A DNA stretch of 64,000 nt from Paracidovorax cattleyae. Lineage in GTDB: Bacteria; Pseudomonadota; Gammaproteobacteria; Burkholderiales; Burkholderiaceae_C. The position numbers were made by a program, and so were the translations under genes. The stretch is from positions 1 to 64,000 of the forward strand of contig NZ_FNJL01000028.1 of assembly GCF_900104515.1 (NCBI RefSeq), in the 5' to 3' direction. The stretch's first letter is position 1, and every line of letters begins with the position of its first letter. Shown piece by piece: positions 8,893 to 18,543 of this stretch. The notes beneath the pieces were generated by a model. That model saw only the letters and a program-made list of their open reading frames with translations. It was not told the DNA's origin and did no database searches.

Positions 8893-9702
8893 TCAGCCCC
8901 CCACGGGTACGGTGTAGTTGAGCGTCATGCGACCGCCATCCACCGTGACGATCTCGCCCGTCACATAGCTGGCGGCGTCGCTGGCCAGCCAGGCCACCAC
9001 GTCGGCGATTTCGCCGGGCTCGCCCAGCCGGCCCATGGGCGTGCGGCTCATGATGCGGGCGCGGGCCTCGTCGCTGGTGAGCACGGCCTGCGCGGCCAGT
9101 TCCGTCGCGATGGTGCCCGGCGCCACCGCATTCACCCGCACGCCGCGGCCGGCCAGCGCCAGGGCCATCACGCGCGTGAGCTGGTTGATGCCGCCCTTGC
9201 TCACGTTGTAGCTGGCGATCGTGGGGATGGCCAGCACGCCGTTCACCGAGCTCATGTTCACGATGGCACCGCGGCCCGCCGCCGTCATCGCGCGGGCCAC
9301 CGCCTGGCCCACCAGGAAGGAGCCTTTGAGGTTCACGCGCAGCACCGCGTCGAAGTCCTCCTCGCTCACTTCCAGGAAATCCGCCGCCCGGAAGATGCCG
9401 GCGTTGTTCACCAGCACGTCGATGCGGCCGTGGGCCTCCAGCACGCGGGCGACCAGCCCGTCCACCTGGGCCTTGTCGCCCACGTCGCAGCGTAGGTACA
9501 ACGCCTGCGGAAGCTCCGCGGCCAGGGCGCTGCCGCGCGCGTCGTCCACGTCGGCGACGACCACCCGCGCGCCTTCGCGGGCGAAGCGCCGCGCGCAGGC
9601 TTCGCCGATGCCCTGGGCGCCTCCGGTGACGATGCAGACGCGGTCCGCGTGGCCGAAGGAGACCGCGCCGGGAAGGGAAGGGGGCATGGAGGAAAGTTGC
9701 AT
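8893..9702 (-). CDS. SDR-family NAD(P)-dependent oxidoreductase
   Basis: A 269-residue classical short-chain dehydrogenase with the TGGAQGIG cofactor loop, the NNAG motif, and the Ser-Tyr-Lys catalytic set (NMSSVNG ... ASYNVSKGG). An Asp in VVADVDD suggests NAD(H) preference. The C-terminal part has the usual [19 protein letters not shown] and [11 protein letters not shown]. The substrate cannot be told from the sequence. An ATG five codons later (9687) is an alternative start; neither has a clear ribosome site. It lies 18 bp after the ScfR-like gene and is probably co-transcribed. Confidence 0.85.
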   Translation of the reverse strand: MQLSSMPPSLPGAVSFGHADRVCIVTGGAQGIGEACARRFAREGARVVVADVDDARGSALAAELPQALYLRCDVGDKAQVDGLVARVLEAHGRIDVLVNNAGIFRAADFLEVSEEDFDAVLRVNLKGSFLVGQAVARAMTAAGRGAIVNMSSVNGVLAIPTIASYNVSKGGINQLTRVMALALAGRGVRVNAVAPGTIATELAAQAVLTSDEARARIMSRTPMGRLGEPGEIADVVAWLASDAASYVTGEIVTVDGGRMTLNYTVPVGG

Positions 9703-9720
9703 GGCGCGATGGTAGCGGGC

Positions 9721-11130
9721 TCAGCCCGCGAACCCGTAGGGTGCGAACCGGCTGTGGTGTTCGTCCACCTTCAGCGCGCGGCCCAGGTACGGGAACGCGC
9801 GCTGGGGGCAGGCTTCGCGCTCGCATACCTTGCATCCCATGCCGATGGGCGTGGCCGCTTCAGCGGCCTGCAGGTCCAGGCCTTTGGCGTACACGAGGCG
9901 GGAAGCATGCCGTATGTCGCAGCCGAGCCCGATGGAAAAAGCCTGGCGCGGCGAGCCGTAGCCGTGCTGCCCGCGCGAGACCGTGCGTGCGATCCAGAGG
10001 TAGCGCCGGCCGTCCGGCATGGCCGAGAGCTGGGCCAGGATGCGCCCGGGCTGGCCGAAGGCCTCGTACACGTTCCACAGCGGGCAGGTGCCGCCCGTGC
10101 GGCTGAAATGGAAATGCGTGGCCGATTGCCGCTTGGAGATGTTGCCCGCCCGGTCCACCCGGATGAAGAAGAACGGCACGCCGGGCGCGCCCGGCCGCTG
10201 GAGCGTGCTGAGGCGGTGGCAGACGGTCTCGAAGCCGACCTGGAAGTGCTGCTGCAGCAGCTCGATGTCGTAGCGCAGCGCTTCTGCGGCTTCCAGGAAG
10301 GGGCCATAGGGCAGGAGCAGGGCGCCAGCGAAGTAATTGGCCAGACCGATGCGGGCCAGCTTGCGCGATGCGGCATCGCCATCGAACCCGGGCGCGCCGG
10401 CCAGTTCATCGATGGTGCCGGCCTGCTCCAGCAGCGCCAGTTGGGTGCCCAACTGGAAGGCCCGCTGCGAATCGTCCAGTGCCGCCGCGAGCTGCAGGAT
10501 CCGGCGCTGCGGAGAAAAGCTGCGCCTGGTCTGTTGCGTGTCGTCCGCCCATTCCACGCGCACGCCGTGCCGGCCGAGCCGCTGGACGAGCCAGTCGGTG
10601 AGGCGCCCGCCTGCGGCGTGCGCCCCGGCCGCCAGCGATTCGGCTGCCCGGTCCAGCGCATCGAAATGATTCTGGTGCGCGAAGAAAAAGTCCCGGACCC
10701 GCTCGAAGGGCATGGCCACAGGTTCCGCGGCGTCCGAACGCCCGTCCCCGATGCGCAGCGACAGCATCTCGAGGCGCTCCATGGCCTCGAGATGGCGGTG
10801 GTGCAGGGCCAGCACGGCGCGCCCGAGCGCCGGCATTTGCGCCGCGACCTCCTGCAGTTCGGGCAGCGCGACCGGCTCCGCGGCGCCCGCGAGCGCCTGC
10901 CGGAGCCCGGCCACCAGCCGCGCCTCCTCGTCCTCGGAAAACTCCTGCACATCGACGCCGAGCACTCTGTGAATCTTCAGCAGCACCGACACCGTCAGCG
11001 GTCGCTGGTTCTGCTCGATCTGGTTCAGGTAGCTGGGAGAGAGCCCGAGCGCCTGCGCCAGGGCAATTTGCGACAGCCCGCGTTCGGCTCGCAGCTTGCG
11101 CAGCTTCACACCCATGAATGTCTTCTTCAT
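9721..11130 (-). CDS. Short-chain-acyl-responsive XRE/DUF2083 regulator (ScfR/RamB-like)
   Basis: A 469-residue regulator with an N-terminal XRE helix-turn-helix ([31 protein letters not shown]), a central ImmA/IrrE-like (DUF955) region and a C-terminal DUF2083 domain. The C terminus ends with the cysteine pattern [14 protein letters not shown]. Proteins of this architecture control glyoxylate and 2-methylcitrate genes, such as RamB and the propionate-linked ScfR type. The ATG at 11130 is preferred over the upstream start at 11184. It is divergent from the 2-methylcitrate operon, with a repeated TTCGCAA motif in the shared promoter. I infer that it controls both directions. Confidence 0.85.
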   Translation of the reverse strand: MKKTFMGVKLRKLRAERGLSQIALAQALGLSPSYLNQIEQNQRPLTVSVLLKIHRVLGVDVQEFSEDEEARLVAGLRQALAGAAEPVALPELQEVAAQMPALGRAVLALHHRHLEAMERLEMLSLRIGDGRSDAAEPVAMPFERVRDFFFAHQNHFDALDRAAESLAAGAHAAGGRLTDWLVQRLGRHGVRVEWADDTQQTRRSFSPQRRILQLAAALDDSQRAFQLGTQLALLEQAGTIDELAGAPGFDGDAASRKLARIGLANYFAGALLLPYGPFLEAAEALRYDIELLQQHFQVGFETVCHRLSTLQRPGAPGVPFFFIRVDRAGNISKRQSATHFHFSRTGGTCPLWNVYEAFGQPGRILAQLSAMPDGRRYLWIARTVSRGQHGYGSPRQAFSIGLGCDIRHASRLVYAKGLDLQAAEAATPIGMGCKVCEREACPQRAFPYLGRALKVDEHHSRFAPYGFAG

Positions 11131-11147
11131 CGCGCGTCTTTCAGGAG

Positions 11148-11237
11148 TTCGCAGTATTCGCAATCGTGGCGATTGCATTCGCAAAAATTCGCTTTTTCAG
11201 CCCTGTCATTGGGATGGCATTTTGCGTAAATTGCGAA
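11148..11237. promoter_or_regulatory. Divergent promoter with helically phased TTCGCAA repeats (likely ScfR-type operator array)
   Basis: TTCGCAA occurs at 11157-11163 and 11178-11184, exactly 21 bp (two turns) apart. Related copies lie at 11148-11154 (TTCGCAG) and 11188-11194 (TTCGCTT), and an inverted TTGCGAA at 11231-11237 lies just before the thioesterase start. The RamB family binds AAATTTGCAAA-type sequences, so this array is a good candidate for the neighbouring regulator. Confidence 0.65.
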
Positions 11238-11239
11238 CC

Positions 11240-11638
11240 ATGACAACACCCCAAGGAACGGTCGAGCTGCGGGAACTGGTCCTGCCGGCGCTTGCCAACC
11301 ACCACGGCACGCTGTTCGCGGGCCAGGGCTTGCAGTTGCTGGCGAAGGCTGCGTTTCTGGCGGCACGCAGCCTTGCACAGCGCGAGGTGGTGATGGCGGG
11401 AGTGACCGGCGTGGACTTCCTGGCCCCTGTGGCCGTGGGGCAGCAGCTTCTGCTGCGTGCCTGGGTCAGCCGGATCGGCCGCAGTTCCATGACCGTGTGC
11501 GTGACGGGCCTGGCCGACCTGCCGGGCATACCCGCGGAAGAAGTCCTCAAAGGGGTGTTCGCAATGGTCGCGGTGGACACCGCCGGCCGTCCCGCGCCCA
11601 TCGACCGTTCCTACCTGAACCTGGAGACACAACCATGA
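11240..11638 (+). CDS. Acyl-CoA thioesterase (hotdog fold)
   Basis: A 132-residue hotdog protein with the YciA/BFIT-like core [19 protein letters not shown] and the later [23 protein letters not shown] strand pair. It would hydrolyse acyl-CoA, perhaps releasing propionyl or 2-methylcitryl pathway CoA esters. The ATG at 11240 follows the operator region directly; an upstream extension in the same frame overlaps the regulator and is not coding. Its stop overlaps the prpC start (ATGA at 11635-11638), so it is the first gene of the methylcitrate operon. Confidence 0.8.
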   Translation: MTTPQGTVELRELVLPALANHHGTLFAGQGLQLLAKAAFLAARSLAQREVVMAGVTGVDFLAPVAVGQQLLLRAWVSRIGRSSMTVCVTGLADLPGIPAEEVLKGVFAMVAVDTAGRPAPIDRSYLNLETQP

Positions 11639-12804
11639 GCACCACGACCGCAGAGGCCGGCAATGTCGCCACCTTCAAGCCCAAGAAATCCGTCGCCCTT
11701 TCCGGCGTCACCGCCGGCAATACAGCGCTTTGCACCGTCGGCAAGACCGGCAACGACCTGCATTACCGCGGCTACGACATCCTGGACATCGCGGAGGTGT
11801 GCGAGTTCGAGGAAATCGCCCACCTGCTGGTGCACGGCACGCTGCCCACGCGCGCCGAACTGAAGGCCTACAAGGCGAAGTTGAAGGCCCTGCGCGGCCT
11901 GCCCGATGCCGTGGTCGGGGCGCTGGAGTCGCTGCCCGCCGCGGCCCATCCCATGGACGTGATGCGCACCGGCGTTTCCGTGCTGGGCTGCGTCCTGCCC
12001 GAGAAGGACGACCACCACCTGCCCGGGGCCCGCGACATCGCGGACCGGCTCATGGCCTCGCTGGGATCGATGCTGCTCTATTGGTACCACTTCACCCACA
12101 ACGGCCGGCGCATCGACGTGGAGACCGACGACGACTCCATCGGCGGCCATTTCCTGCACCTGCTGCACGGCGAGAAGCCCGGCGAGGCCTGGGTGCGTGC
12201 CATGCACACGTCGCTCAACCTGTATGCCGAGCACGAGTTCAACGCGTCCACGTTCACGTCCCGCGTGATCGCGGGGACGGGCAGCGACATGCATTCGGCC
12301 ATCGCCGGGGCCATCGGCGCGCTGCGCGGCCCGAAGCACGGTGGGGCCAACGAGGTGGCGTTCGAGATCCAGAAGCGCTACGACAACCCCGACGAGGCGG
12401 AAGCCGACATCCGCCGCCGTGTCGAGGCCAGGGAGGTGGTGATCGGCTTCGGCCACCCGGTGTACACGGTGAGCGACCCGCGCAACGTGGTCATCAAGGG
12501 CGTGGCCCGGCGGCTCTCGCAGGAGGCAGGCTCGACCAAGATGTACGACATCGCCGAGCGGCTGGAGTCGGTCATGTGGGAAGTGAAGAAGATGTTCCCC
12601 AACCTGGACTGGTTCAGTGCCGTGAGCTACCACATGATGGGCGTGCCCACGGCGATGTTCACGCCGCTGTTCGTGATCGCGCGCACCAGCGGCTGGGCCG
12701 CGCACGTGATCGAGCAGCGCGTGGACAACAAGATCATCCGGCCCAGCGCCAACTACACCGGTCCGGAGGACCAGAAGTTCGTTCCCATCGACTCGCGCAA
12801 TTGA
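11635..12804 (+). CDS. prpC: 2-Methylcitrate synthase
   Basis: Condenses propionyl-CoA with oxaloacetate to 2-methylcitrate. The 389-residue citrate-synthase-fold protein carries [15 protein letters not shown] near the N terminus. The active-site histidines are in GPKHGGAN and [14 protein letters not shown], and the catalytic Asp region is in [13 protein letters not shown]. Length and motifs match bacterial PrpC rather than GltA. Start by ATGA overlap with the thioesterase. Confidence 0.95.
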   Translation: MSTTTAEAGNVATFKPKKSVALSGVTAGNTALCTVGKTGNDLHYRGYDILDIAEVCEFEEIAHLLVHGTLPTRAELKAYKAKLKALRGLPDAVVGALESLPAAAHPMDVMRTGVSVLGCVLPEKDDHHLPGARDIADRLMASLGSMLLYWYHFTHNGRRIDVETDDDSIGGHFLHLLHGEKPGEAWVRAMHTSLNLYAEHEFNASTFTSRVIAGTGSDMHSAIAGAIGALRGPKHGGANEVAFEIQKRYDNPDEAEADIRRRVEAREVVIGFGHPVYTVSDPRNVVIKGVARRLSQEAGSTKMYDIAERLESVMWEVKKMFPNLDWFSAVSYHMMGVPTAMFTPLFVIARTSGWAAHVIEQRVDNKIIRPSANYTGPEDQKFVPIDSRN

Positions 12805-12847
12805 GCCTGCCTTCAGGCTCGGGCCTTCCTGGCTTCCGATTTTCCCC

Positions 12848-15481
12848 ATGATGAACAGACAACATCGCAAACCTCTGCCGGGCACGGATCTCGATTACTT
12901 CGACGCACGAGAGGCCGTCGAGGCCATCCAGCCGGGCGCCTGGGACGGGCTGCCATATACCGCGCGCGTGCACGCCGAGAACCTCGTGCGCCGCGCCGAT
13001 CCCGCCCGGCTCGGCGGCTACCTGCGCCAACTGGCGGAGCGCCGGCGCGAGACCGACTTCCCCTGGTTCCCGGTGCGCGTGGTATGCCACGACATCCTGG
13101 GCCAGACCGCGCTGGTGGACCTGGCCGGCCTGCGCGACGCGATCGCTGAGCAGGGGGGCGACCCGGCAGCCGTGAACCCGGTCGTGCCGGTGCAACTGGT
13201 GGTGGACCACTCACTGGCGGTGGAGTGCGGCGGCTTCGACCCCGACGCCTTCCGCAAGAACCGCGAGATCGAGGAGCGCCGCAACGAGGACCGTTTCCAC
13301 TTCATCGAATGGACGAAGAAGGCCTTCGCCAACGTCGACGTGATCCCGGCGGGCAACGGCATCATGCACCAGATCAATCTGGAGAAGATGTCGCCGGTCG
13401 TGTACGTTCAGGATGGCGTGGCCTTCCCCGACACCTGCGTGGGCACCGACAGCCATACACCGCACGTCGATGCGCTGGGCGTAATCGCCGTCGGCGTGGG
13501 CGGTCTGGAGGCCGAAAACGTGATGCTGGGACGTGCCTCCTGGATGCGCCTGCCCGACATCGTGGGCGTGCAGCTCACGGGCCGGCGCCAGCCGGGCATC
13601 ACTGCCACCGACATCGTGCTGGCGCTGACCGAGTTCCTGCGCAGGGAAAAGGTGGTGGGGGCCTACGTCGAATTCCACGGCGAAGGCGCCGAAAGCCTGT
13701 CGGTCGGCGACCGCGCGACCATCTCCAACATGTGCCCCGAGTACGGGGCCACCGCCGCGCTGTTCGCCATCGACGAGCAGACGCTGGACTACCTGCGCCT
13801 CACGGGCCGCGACGAACGCCAGGTGCAGCTGGTCGAGACCTATGCCCGGACGGCCGGGTTCTGGGCCGGCAGCCTGCGCGGCGCGCAGTACGAGCGCGTA
13901 TTGCACTTCGATCTCTCGACCGTCGTGCGCAACATGGCCGGGCCCTCGAACCCGCACCGCCGCCTGCCCACCTCGGCGTTGGTGGACCGCGGCGTCGCCG
14001 GCGCCAGCCAGCTCGAGAGGGCCCGCGCCGAGGAGGCCGAGGGCCGGATGCCGGACGGTGCCGTCATCATCGCGGCCATCACCAGTTGTACCAACACCAG
14101 CAACCCGCGCAATGTGATCGCCGCCGCGCTGCTGGCGCGCAACGCCAACCGCCTGGGCCTGGTGCGCAAGCCCTGGGTCAAGACTTCGCTCGCGCCCGGA
14201 TCGAAAGCCGTGGAGCTGTACCTGAAGGAAGCCGGGCTGCTGGGCGACCTGGAGGCACTGGGCTTCGGCATCGTCGCCTTCGCCTGCACGACCTGCAACG
14301 GCATGAGCGGCGCCCTCGATCCCCGGATCCAGCAGGAGATCGTCGACCGCGACCTGTACGCCACGGCGGTGCTCTCGGGCAATCGCAACTTCGACGGCCG
14401 CATCCATCCCTGTGCGAAGCAGGCTTTCCTCGCCTCGCCGCCGCTGGTGGTGGCCTACGCGATCGCGGGCACGGTGCGCTTCGACATCGAGAACGACGTG
14501 CTCGCGGTGGTGGACGGCAATGACATCCGCCTGAAGGACCTCTGGCCCGACGACGAGGAAATCGACGCGATCGTTGCCCGGGCCGTCAAGCCCGGGCAGT
14601 TCCGTGCCGTCTATGAACCCATGTTCGCGATCCGCGTGGACGATGGCAAAAAGGCTGCGCCGCAGTACGATTGGCGCCCCCAGTCCACCTACATCCGCCG
14701 TCCGCCGTACTGGGACACGGAGGGCGTGGGCGCATTGGCGGCCTTCCCGCGCACGCTCAAGGGCATGCGCCCGCTGGCGCTGCTGCCGGACAACGTCACG
14801 ACGGATCACCTGTCGCCGTCGAACGCCATCCTGCCGGACAGCGCGGCCGGCGAGTACCTGCGCCAGATGGGCCTGCCCGAGGAAGACTTCAACTCCTATG
14901 CGACACACCGGGGGGACCACCTCACGGCCCTGCGCGCCACCTTCGCCAATCCGCAGCTCGTCAACGAGATGGCGGTGGTCGGCGGCCAGGTCCGACAGGG
15001 TTCGCTGGCCCGCATCGAACCCGACGGCCGGGTGACACGGATGTGGGAGGCCATCGAGACCTATCTGAACCGCCGCCAGCCGCTGATCATCATTGCGGGT
15101 GCCGACTACGGCCAGGGGTCGAGCCGCGACTGGGCCGCCAAGGGCGTGCGCCTGGCGGGCGTGGAGACGGTGGTGGCCGAAGGCTTCGAGCGCATCCACC
15201 GCACCAACCTGATCGGCATGGGCGTGCTGCCGCTGGAATTCAAGCCGGGCGTGAACCGCCTCACGCTGGGCCTGGACGGCACCGAGACCTACGACGTGGC
15301 CGGCAAACGCAGCCCGCGCGCCGAGCTCATGCTGGTCATCCACCGCAGGAATGGCGAGACGGTGCAGGTGTCCGTGACCTGCCGGCTGGATACGGCCGAG
15401 GAAGCCTCGGTGTATGAAGCGGGCGGGGTCCTGCAGCGCTTCGCGCAGGACTTTCTCGCGAACCAACCCACAGGAGCGTAG
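12848..15481 (+). CDS. acnD: Fe/S-dependent 2-methylcitrate dehydratase
   Basis: An 877-residue aconitase-family enzyme that dehydrates 2-methylcitrate to 2-methyl-trans-aconitate for PrpF. Cluster cysteines are visible in ITSCTNTSNP and ACTTCNGMSG. The swivel domain shows GADYGQGSSRDWAAKG and EGFERIHRTNLIGMGVLPLEF. Such enzymes occur in operons that use the acnD-prpF route instead of prpD, exactly the arrangement here. prpF starts immediately after the stop. Confidence 0.95.
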   Translation: MMNRQHRKPLPGTDLDYFDAREAVEAIQPGAWDGLPYTARVHAENLVRRADPARLGGYLRQLAERRRETDFPWFPVRVVCHDILGQTALVDLAGLRDAIAEQGGDPAAVNPVVPVQLVVDHSLAVECGGFDPDAFRKNREIEERRNEDRFHFIEWTKKAFANVDVIPAGNGIMHQINLEKMSPVVYVQDGVAFPDTCVGTDSHTPHVDALGVIAVGVGGLEAENVMLGRASWMRLPDIVGVQLTGRRQPGITATDIVLALTEFLRREKVVGAYVEFHGEGAESLSVGDRATISNMCPEYGATAALFAIDEQTLDYLRLTGRDERQVQLVETYARTAGFWAGSLRGAQYERVLHFDLSTVVRNMAGPSNPHRRLPTSALVDRGVAGASQLERARAEEAEGRMPDGAVIIAAITSCTNTSNPRNVIAAALLARNANRLGLVRKPWVKTSLAPGSKAVELYLKEAGLLGDLEALGFGIVAFACTTCNGMSGALDPRIQQEIVDRDLYATAVLSGNRNFDGRIHPCAKQAFLASPPLVVAYAIAGTVRFDIENDVLAVVDGNDIRLKDLWPDDEEIDAIVARAVKPGQFRAVYEPMFAIRVDDGKKAAPQYDWRPQSTYIRRPPYWDTEGVGALAAFPRTLKGMRPLALLPDNVTTDHLSPSNAILPDSAAGEYLRQMGLPEEDFNSYATHRGDHLTALRATFANPQLVNEMAVVGGQVRQGSLARIEPDGRVTRMWEAIETYLNRRQPLIIIAGADYGQGSSRDWAAKGVRLAGVETVVAEGFERIHRTNLIGMGVLPLEFKPGVNRLTLGLDGTETYDVAGKRSPRAELMLVIHRRNGETVQVSVTCRLDTAEEASVYEAGGVLQRFAQDFLANQPTGA

Positions 15482-16678
15482 ATGGCTTTCGCACCGCAGA
15501 TCAGGATTCCCGCCACCTATATGCGTGGCGGCACCAGCAAGGGTGTGTTCTTCCGCCTGCAGGACCTGCCCGAGGCCGCCCGGCAACCCGGCGCCGCCCG
15601 CGACGCGCTGCTGCTGCGCGTGATCGGCAGCCCCGACCCCTACGGCAAGCAGATCGACGGCATGGGCGGGGCCAGCTCGTCCACCTCCAAGGCAGTGATC
15701 CTCGCGCCATCATCGCGGCCCGGCCACGATGTGGACTACCTGTTCGGGCAGGTCTCCATCGACAGTGCCTTCGTGGACTGGAGCGGCAATTGCGGCAACC
15801 TGTCGGCTGCCGTCGGCCCTTTCGCGATCGCGAGCGGGCTGATCGCCCAGGCGCGCATCCCGGAAAACGGGGCATGCACCGTGCGGATCTGGCAGGCCAA
15901 CATCGGCAAGACCATCGTGGCGCATGTGCCCATCGCCCATGGGCAGGTACGGGAGACGGGCGGGTTCGAGCTGGACGGCGTGACCTTCCCGGCGGCCGAA
16001 ATACCCATCGAATTCCTGGATCCGGCGGACGAGGGGGGAGAAGGAGGGGAGGGCGGCGCCATGTTCCCGACCGGCAATGTGGTGGACGACCTGGATGTGC
16101 CGGGCGTGGGCACCTTCCGCGCCACGCTCATCAACGCGGGCATTCCCACCATCTTCCTGAACGCGCAGGACATCGGCTGCACCGGCAGGGAGTTGCAGGG
16201 CGCGATCAACGAGGACAAGGCCGCGCTGGCGCGCTTCGAGCGCATCCGCGCCTGGGGCGCCGTGAAGATGGGCCTCATCAAGGACGTGAACGAGGCCGCG
16301 ACACGCCAGCACACACCGAAGATCGCTTTCGTGGCGCCGCCCGCGGACTACGTGGCGTCCAGCGGCAAGCCCGTGCAGGCGGGAGAGGTGGACCTGCTGG
16401 TGCGGGCCCTGTCCATGGGCCGGCTGCACCACGCCATGATGGGCACGGCGGCCGTGGCCATCGGCGCGGCGGCGGCCGTGCCCGGCACGCTGGTCCACCT
16501 GGCCGCCGGCGGCGGCACGCGCAATGCGGTCCGTTTCGGCCATCCTTCCGGCACGCTGCGCGTGGGGGCCGAGGCCCGGCAGGATAACGGCCAATGGACG
16601 GTCACCAAGGCCCTCATGAGCCGCAGCGCCCGCGTACTGATGGAAGGCTGGGTGCGACTGCCCGGCGACAGCTTCTGA
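15482..16678 (+). CDS. prpF: 2-Methylaconitate cis-trans isomerase
   Basis: A 398-residue PrpF-family protein with a diaminopimelate-epimerase-like fold. It begins with the family hallmark PATYMRGGTSKGVFF and has GGASSSTSKAVI and DWSGNCGNLSAAVGPFAI. It isomerises 2-methyl-trans-aconitate to the cis form, and is required when AcnD replaces PrpD. There is no gap between the acnD stop and this start. It contains a glycine/glutamate-rich insertion near residue 185 (EGGEGGEGG) that looks like a tolerated loop. Confidence 0.95.
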   Translation: MAFAPQIRIPATYMRGGTSKGVFFRLQDLPEAARQPGAARDALLLRVIGSPDPYGKQIDGMGGASSSTSKAVILAPSSRPGHDVDYLFGQVSIDSAFVDWSGNCGNLSAAVGPFAIASGLIAQARIPENGACTVRIWQANIGKTIVAHVPIAHGQVRETGGFELDGVTFPAAEIPIEFLDPADEGGEGGEGGAMFPTGNVVDDLDVPGVGTFRATLINAGIPTIFLNAQDIGCTGRELQGAINEDKAALARFERIRAWGAVKMGLIKDVNEAATRQHTPKIAFVAPPADYVASSGKPVQAGEVDLLVRALSMGRLHHAMMGTAAVAIGAAAAVPGTLVHLAAGGGTRNAVRFGHPSGTLRVGAEARQDNGQWTVTKALMSRSARVLMEGWVRLPGDSF

Positions 16679-16697
16679 ACCTGCCGGAACACACCTT

Positions 16698-17558
16698 ATG
16701 TCCACCCGCAAACAACTCAAGCAACTCGTCGAGGCACGCAGCGGCCTGCTCGTGCCCGGCGCCTTCAACGCGCTCTCTGCCCGGGTGATCGCCGACCTGG
16801 GCTTCAAGGCGATCTATGTCACCGGCGCCGGCGTGACCAACATGTGGTTCGGCATGCCCGACCAGGGCTTCATGGGCCTGGCCGAGATCGCCGACCACAC
16901 GGCCCGCATCCGCGATGCGGTGGAGGTACCGCTGCTCGTGGATGCCGACACCGGCTTCGGCAACGCGCTGAACGTGGTGCACACCGTGCGCACGCTGGAG
17001 CGCGCGGGAGCCGACTGCATCCAGCTCGAGGACCAGGTCGCGCCCAAGCGCTGCGGCCATTTCTCGGGCAAGGAGGTGATCGGCACCGAAGAGGCCGTCA
17101 GCAAGATCAAGGCCGCCGTCGATGCGCGCCGCGACCCCGACCTGCTCATCATGGCGCGCACCGATGCCGCTGCCACGCACGGGTTCGAGGCCGCCGTGGA
17201 GCGCGCTCAGAAATTCGCCGAGGCGGGTGCGGACATCCTGTTCGTCGAGGCCGTGACGCAGGCCGAAGAGGTGCGCGCGCTGCCGCGACGCCTGTCCAAA
17301 CCCCAGCTCATGAACATGGTGATCGGCGGCCGGACGCCCATCTTCGACGCCGGGCAACTGGGCGAGATGGGCTTCGGCATCGTCCTCTACGCCAACGCCG
17401 CCCTGCAGGGCGCCGTGGCAGGCATGCAGAAGGCCCTGACAGTGCTGCGCGACGAACGGGAAGTGCAGGAATCGGGCGGACTCGTCACCCCGTTCGCCGA
17501 GCGCCAGCGCCTGGTGGGCAAGCCCGAATGGGATGCGCTGGAGAAGCGCTACACCTGA
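16698..17558 (+). CDS. Isocitrate lyase/PEP mutase superfamily lyase (probable 2-methylisocitrate lyase role)
   Basis: A 286-residue TIM-barrel enzyme with Mg-binding VDADTGFGN, the ELEDQ-like LEDQVAPKRCGH loop whose KRCGH contains the catalytic Cys, and IMARTDA. It starts 19 bp after prpF as the last gene of the operon, where prpB is expected. The N-terminal half departs from classic PrpB (GLLVPGAFNALSARVIADLGF, VTGAGVTNMWFGMPD). It is closer to the oxaloacetate-decarboxylase/2,3-dimethylmalate-lyase branch. I infer that it cleaves 2-methylisocitrate here, but a side role is possible. Its stop overlaps the 3' end of the LysR gene by 10 bp. Confidence 0.75.
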   Translation: MSTRKQLKQLVEARSGLLVPGAFNALSARVIADLGFKAIYVTGAGVTNMWFGMPDQGFMGLAEIADHTARIRDAVEVPLLVDADTGFGNALNVVHTVRTLERAGADCIQLEDQVAPKRCGHFSGKEVIGTEEAVSKIKAAVDARRDPDLLIMARTDAAATHGFEAAVERAQKFAEAGADILFVEAVTQAEEVRALPRRLSKPQLMNMVIGGRTPIFDAGQLGEMGFGIVLYANAALQGAVAGMQKALTVLRDEREVQESGGLVTPFAERQRLVGKPEWDALEKRYT

Positions 17559-18442
17559 ACGGCAGGCTGGCGCGCCAGTTCGATGAAGGCCCGGACATAG
17601 TCGATGGCGGTTTCTGCCTCGCGCGCGCCCAGGAAGATCTGCTTGGCGATGCCGCGCGCCCCCAGCCGCACGGGCACCACGTCCATCCTGGCCGCGTATT
17701 CCTCGACCAGCCAGCGCGGCAGGGCGGCCACGCCGCGGCCGCTGGCCACCATCTGCAACATGATGTCGGTGGTCTCGATGGCCTTGTGGCGCCGGGGCGT
17801 GACGCCCGCCGGCAGCAGGAACTGGTTGTAGATGTCCAGGCGCTCGATATCCACCGGGTAGCTGATGAGCACCTCCCCGGTCAGTTGCTGCGGTTTCACC
17901 CAGGCCGCCGAAGCCAGGGGATGGTTCCCGGCCACGACCAGCACCTGCTCGTAGTCGAACACGGGCTCGAACTTCAGGCCGGGCTTGTACAGCGGATCGG
18001 GCGTGACCAGCAGGTCGATCTCGTAGCCGAAGAGGGCGCCGATGCCGCCGAACTGGAACTTCTGCTTGACGTCCACATCGACGTCGGGCCACGCGGCCAG
18101 GTAGGGCGAAACCACCTTGAGCAGCCACTGGTAGCAAGGATGGCATTCCATGCCGATGCGCAGCGCGCCGCGCTCGCCCTGCGCGAACTGGCCCAGCCGC
18201 TCTTCGGCAAGATGGAGTTGCGGCAGCACCCGGTTGGCCACCGCCAGCAGGTACTGGCCCGCCTGCGTCAGGCGCAGGCTGCGGCCTTCGCGCAGCCAGA
18301 CATCGGTGCCCAGCTGCTGCTCCAGTTTTTTCATGCTGTGGCTCAGGGCCGACTGGGTGAGGTTCAGCACGCCCGCGGCGGCCGTCAAGGACCCCTGTTT
18401 CTCGACCTGCTGGACGATGCTGAGGTGGATGCGCTCAAGCAT
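17549..18442 (-). CDS. LysR-family regulator, MetR-like
   Basis: A 297-residue LysR protein. The N-terminal winged helix reads VEKQGSLTAAAGVLNLTQSALSHSMKKLEQQLGTDVWLREGR, and the effector domain contains GMECHPCYQWLLKVVSPYLAAWPDVDVDV, as in MetR-type homocysteine-responding regulators. It is divergent from msuE-mesX-mesD with a symmetrical site between them. It is therefore probably the methionine-limitation activator of that operon. Confidence 0.85.
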   Translation of the reverse strand: MLERIHLSIVQQVEKQGSLTAAAGVLNLTQSALSHSMKKLEQQLGTDVWLREGRSLRLTQAGQYLLAVANRVLPQLHLAEERLGQFAQGERGALRIGMECHPCYQWLLKVVSPYLAAWPDVDVDVKQKFQFGGIGALFGYEIDLLVTPDPLYKPGLKFEPVFDYEQVLVVAGNHPLASAAWVKPQQLTGEVLISYPVDIERLDIYNQFLLPAGVTPRRHKAIETTDIMLQMVASGRGVAALPRWLVEEYAARMDVVPVRLGARGIAKQIFLGAREAETAIDYVRAFIELARQPAVQV

Positions 18443-18468
18443 TTCAATGATCCTGATTCATGGATTGT

Positions 18469-18491
18469 TGAAATAAAACCATTTTACTTCA
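18469..18491. promoter_or_regulatory. LysR-type dyad between the MetR-like gene and msuE
   Basis: Arms TGAAATAAAA (18469-18478) and TTTTACTTCA (18482-18491) are inverted repeats with one mismatched pair around a CCA centre. The TGAA...TTCA ends match the half-sites known for MetR. The site lies 27 bp from the LysR start and 53 bp from the msuE start, suitable for divergent control. Confidence 0.65.
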
Positions 18492-18543
18492 TTGGTTGAG
18501 ATCCATAGCATCCCCCATCGAAGCATTCACAGGAAGGAAAAAC

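Noticed and set aside
13211-15586. A leftward 790-codon frame opposite acnD
   Set aside because: Shadow of acnD; His/Asp/Gly/Arg-rich with no conserved pattern.
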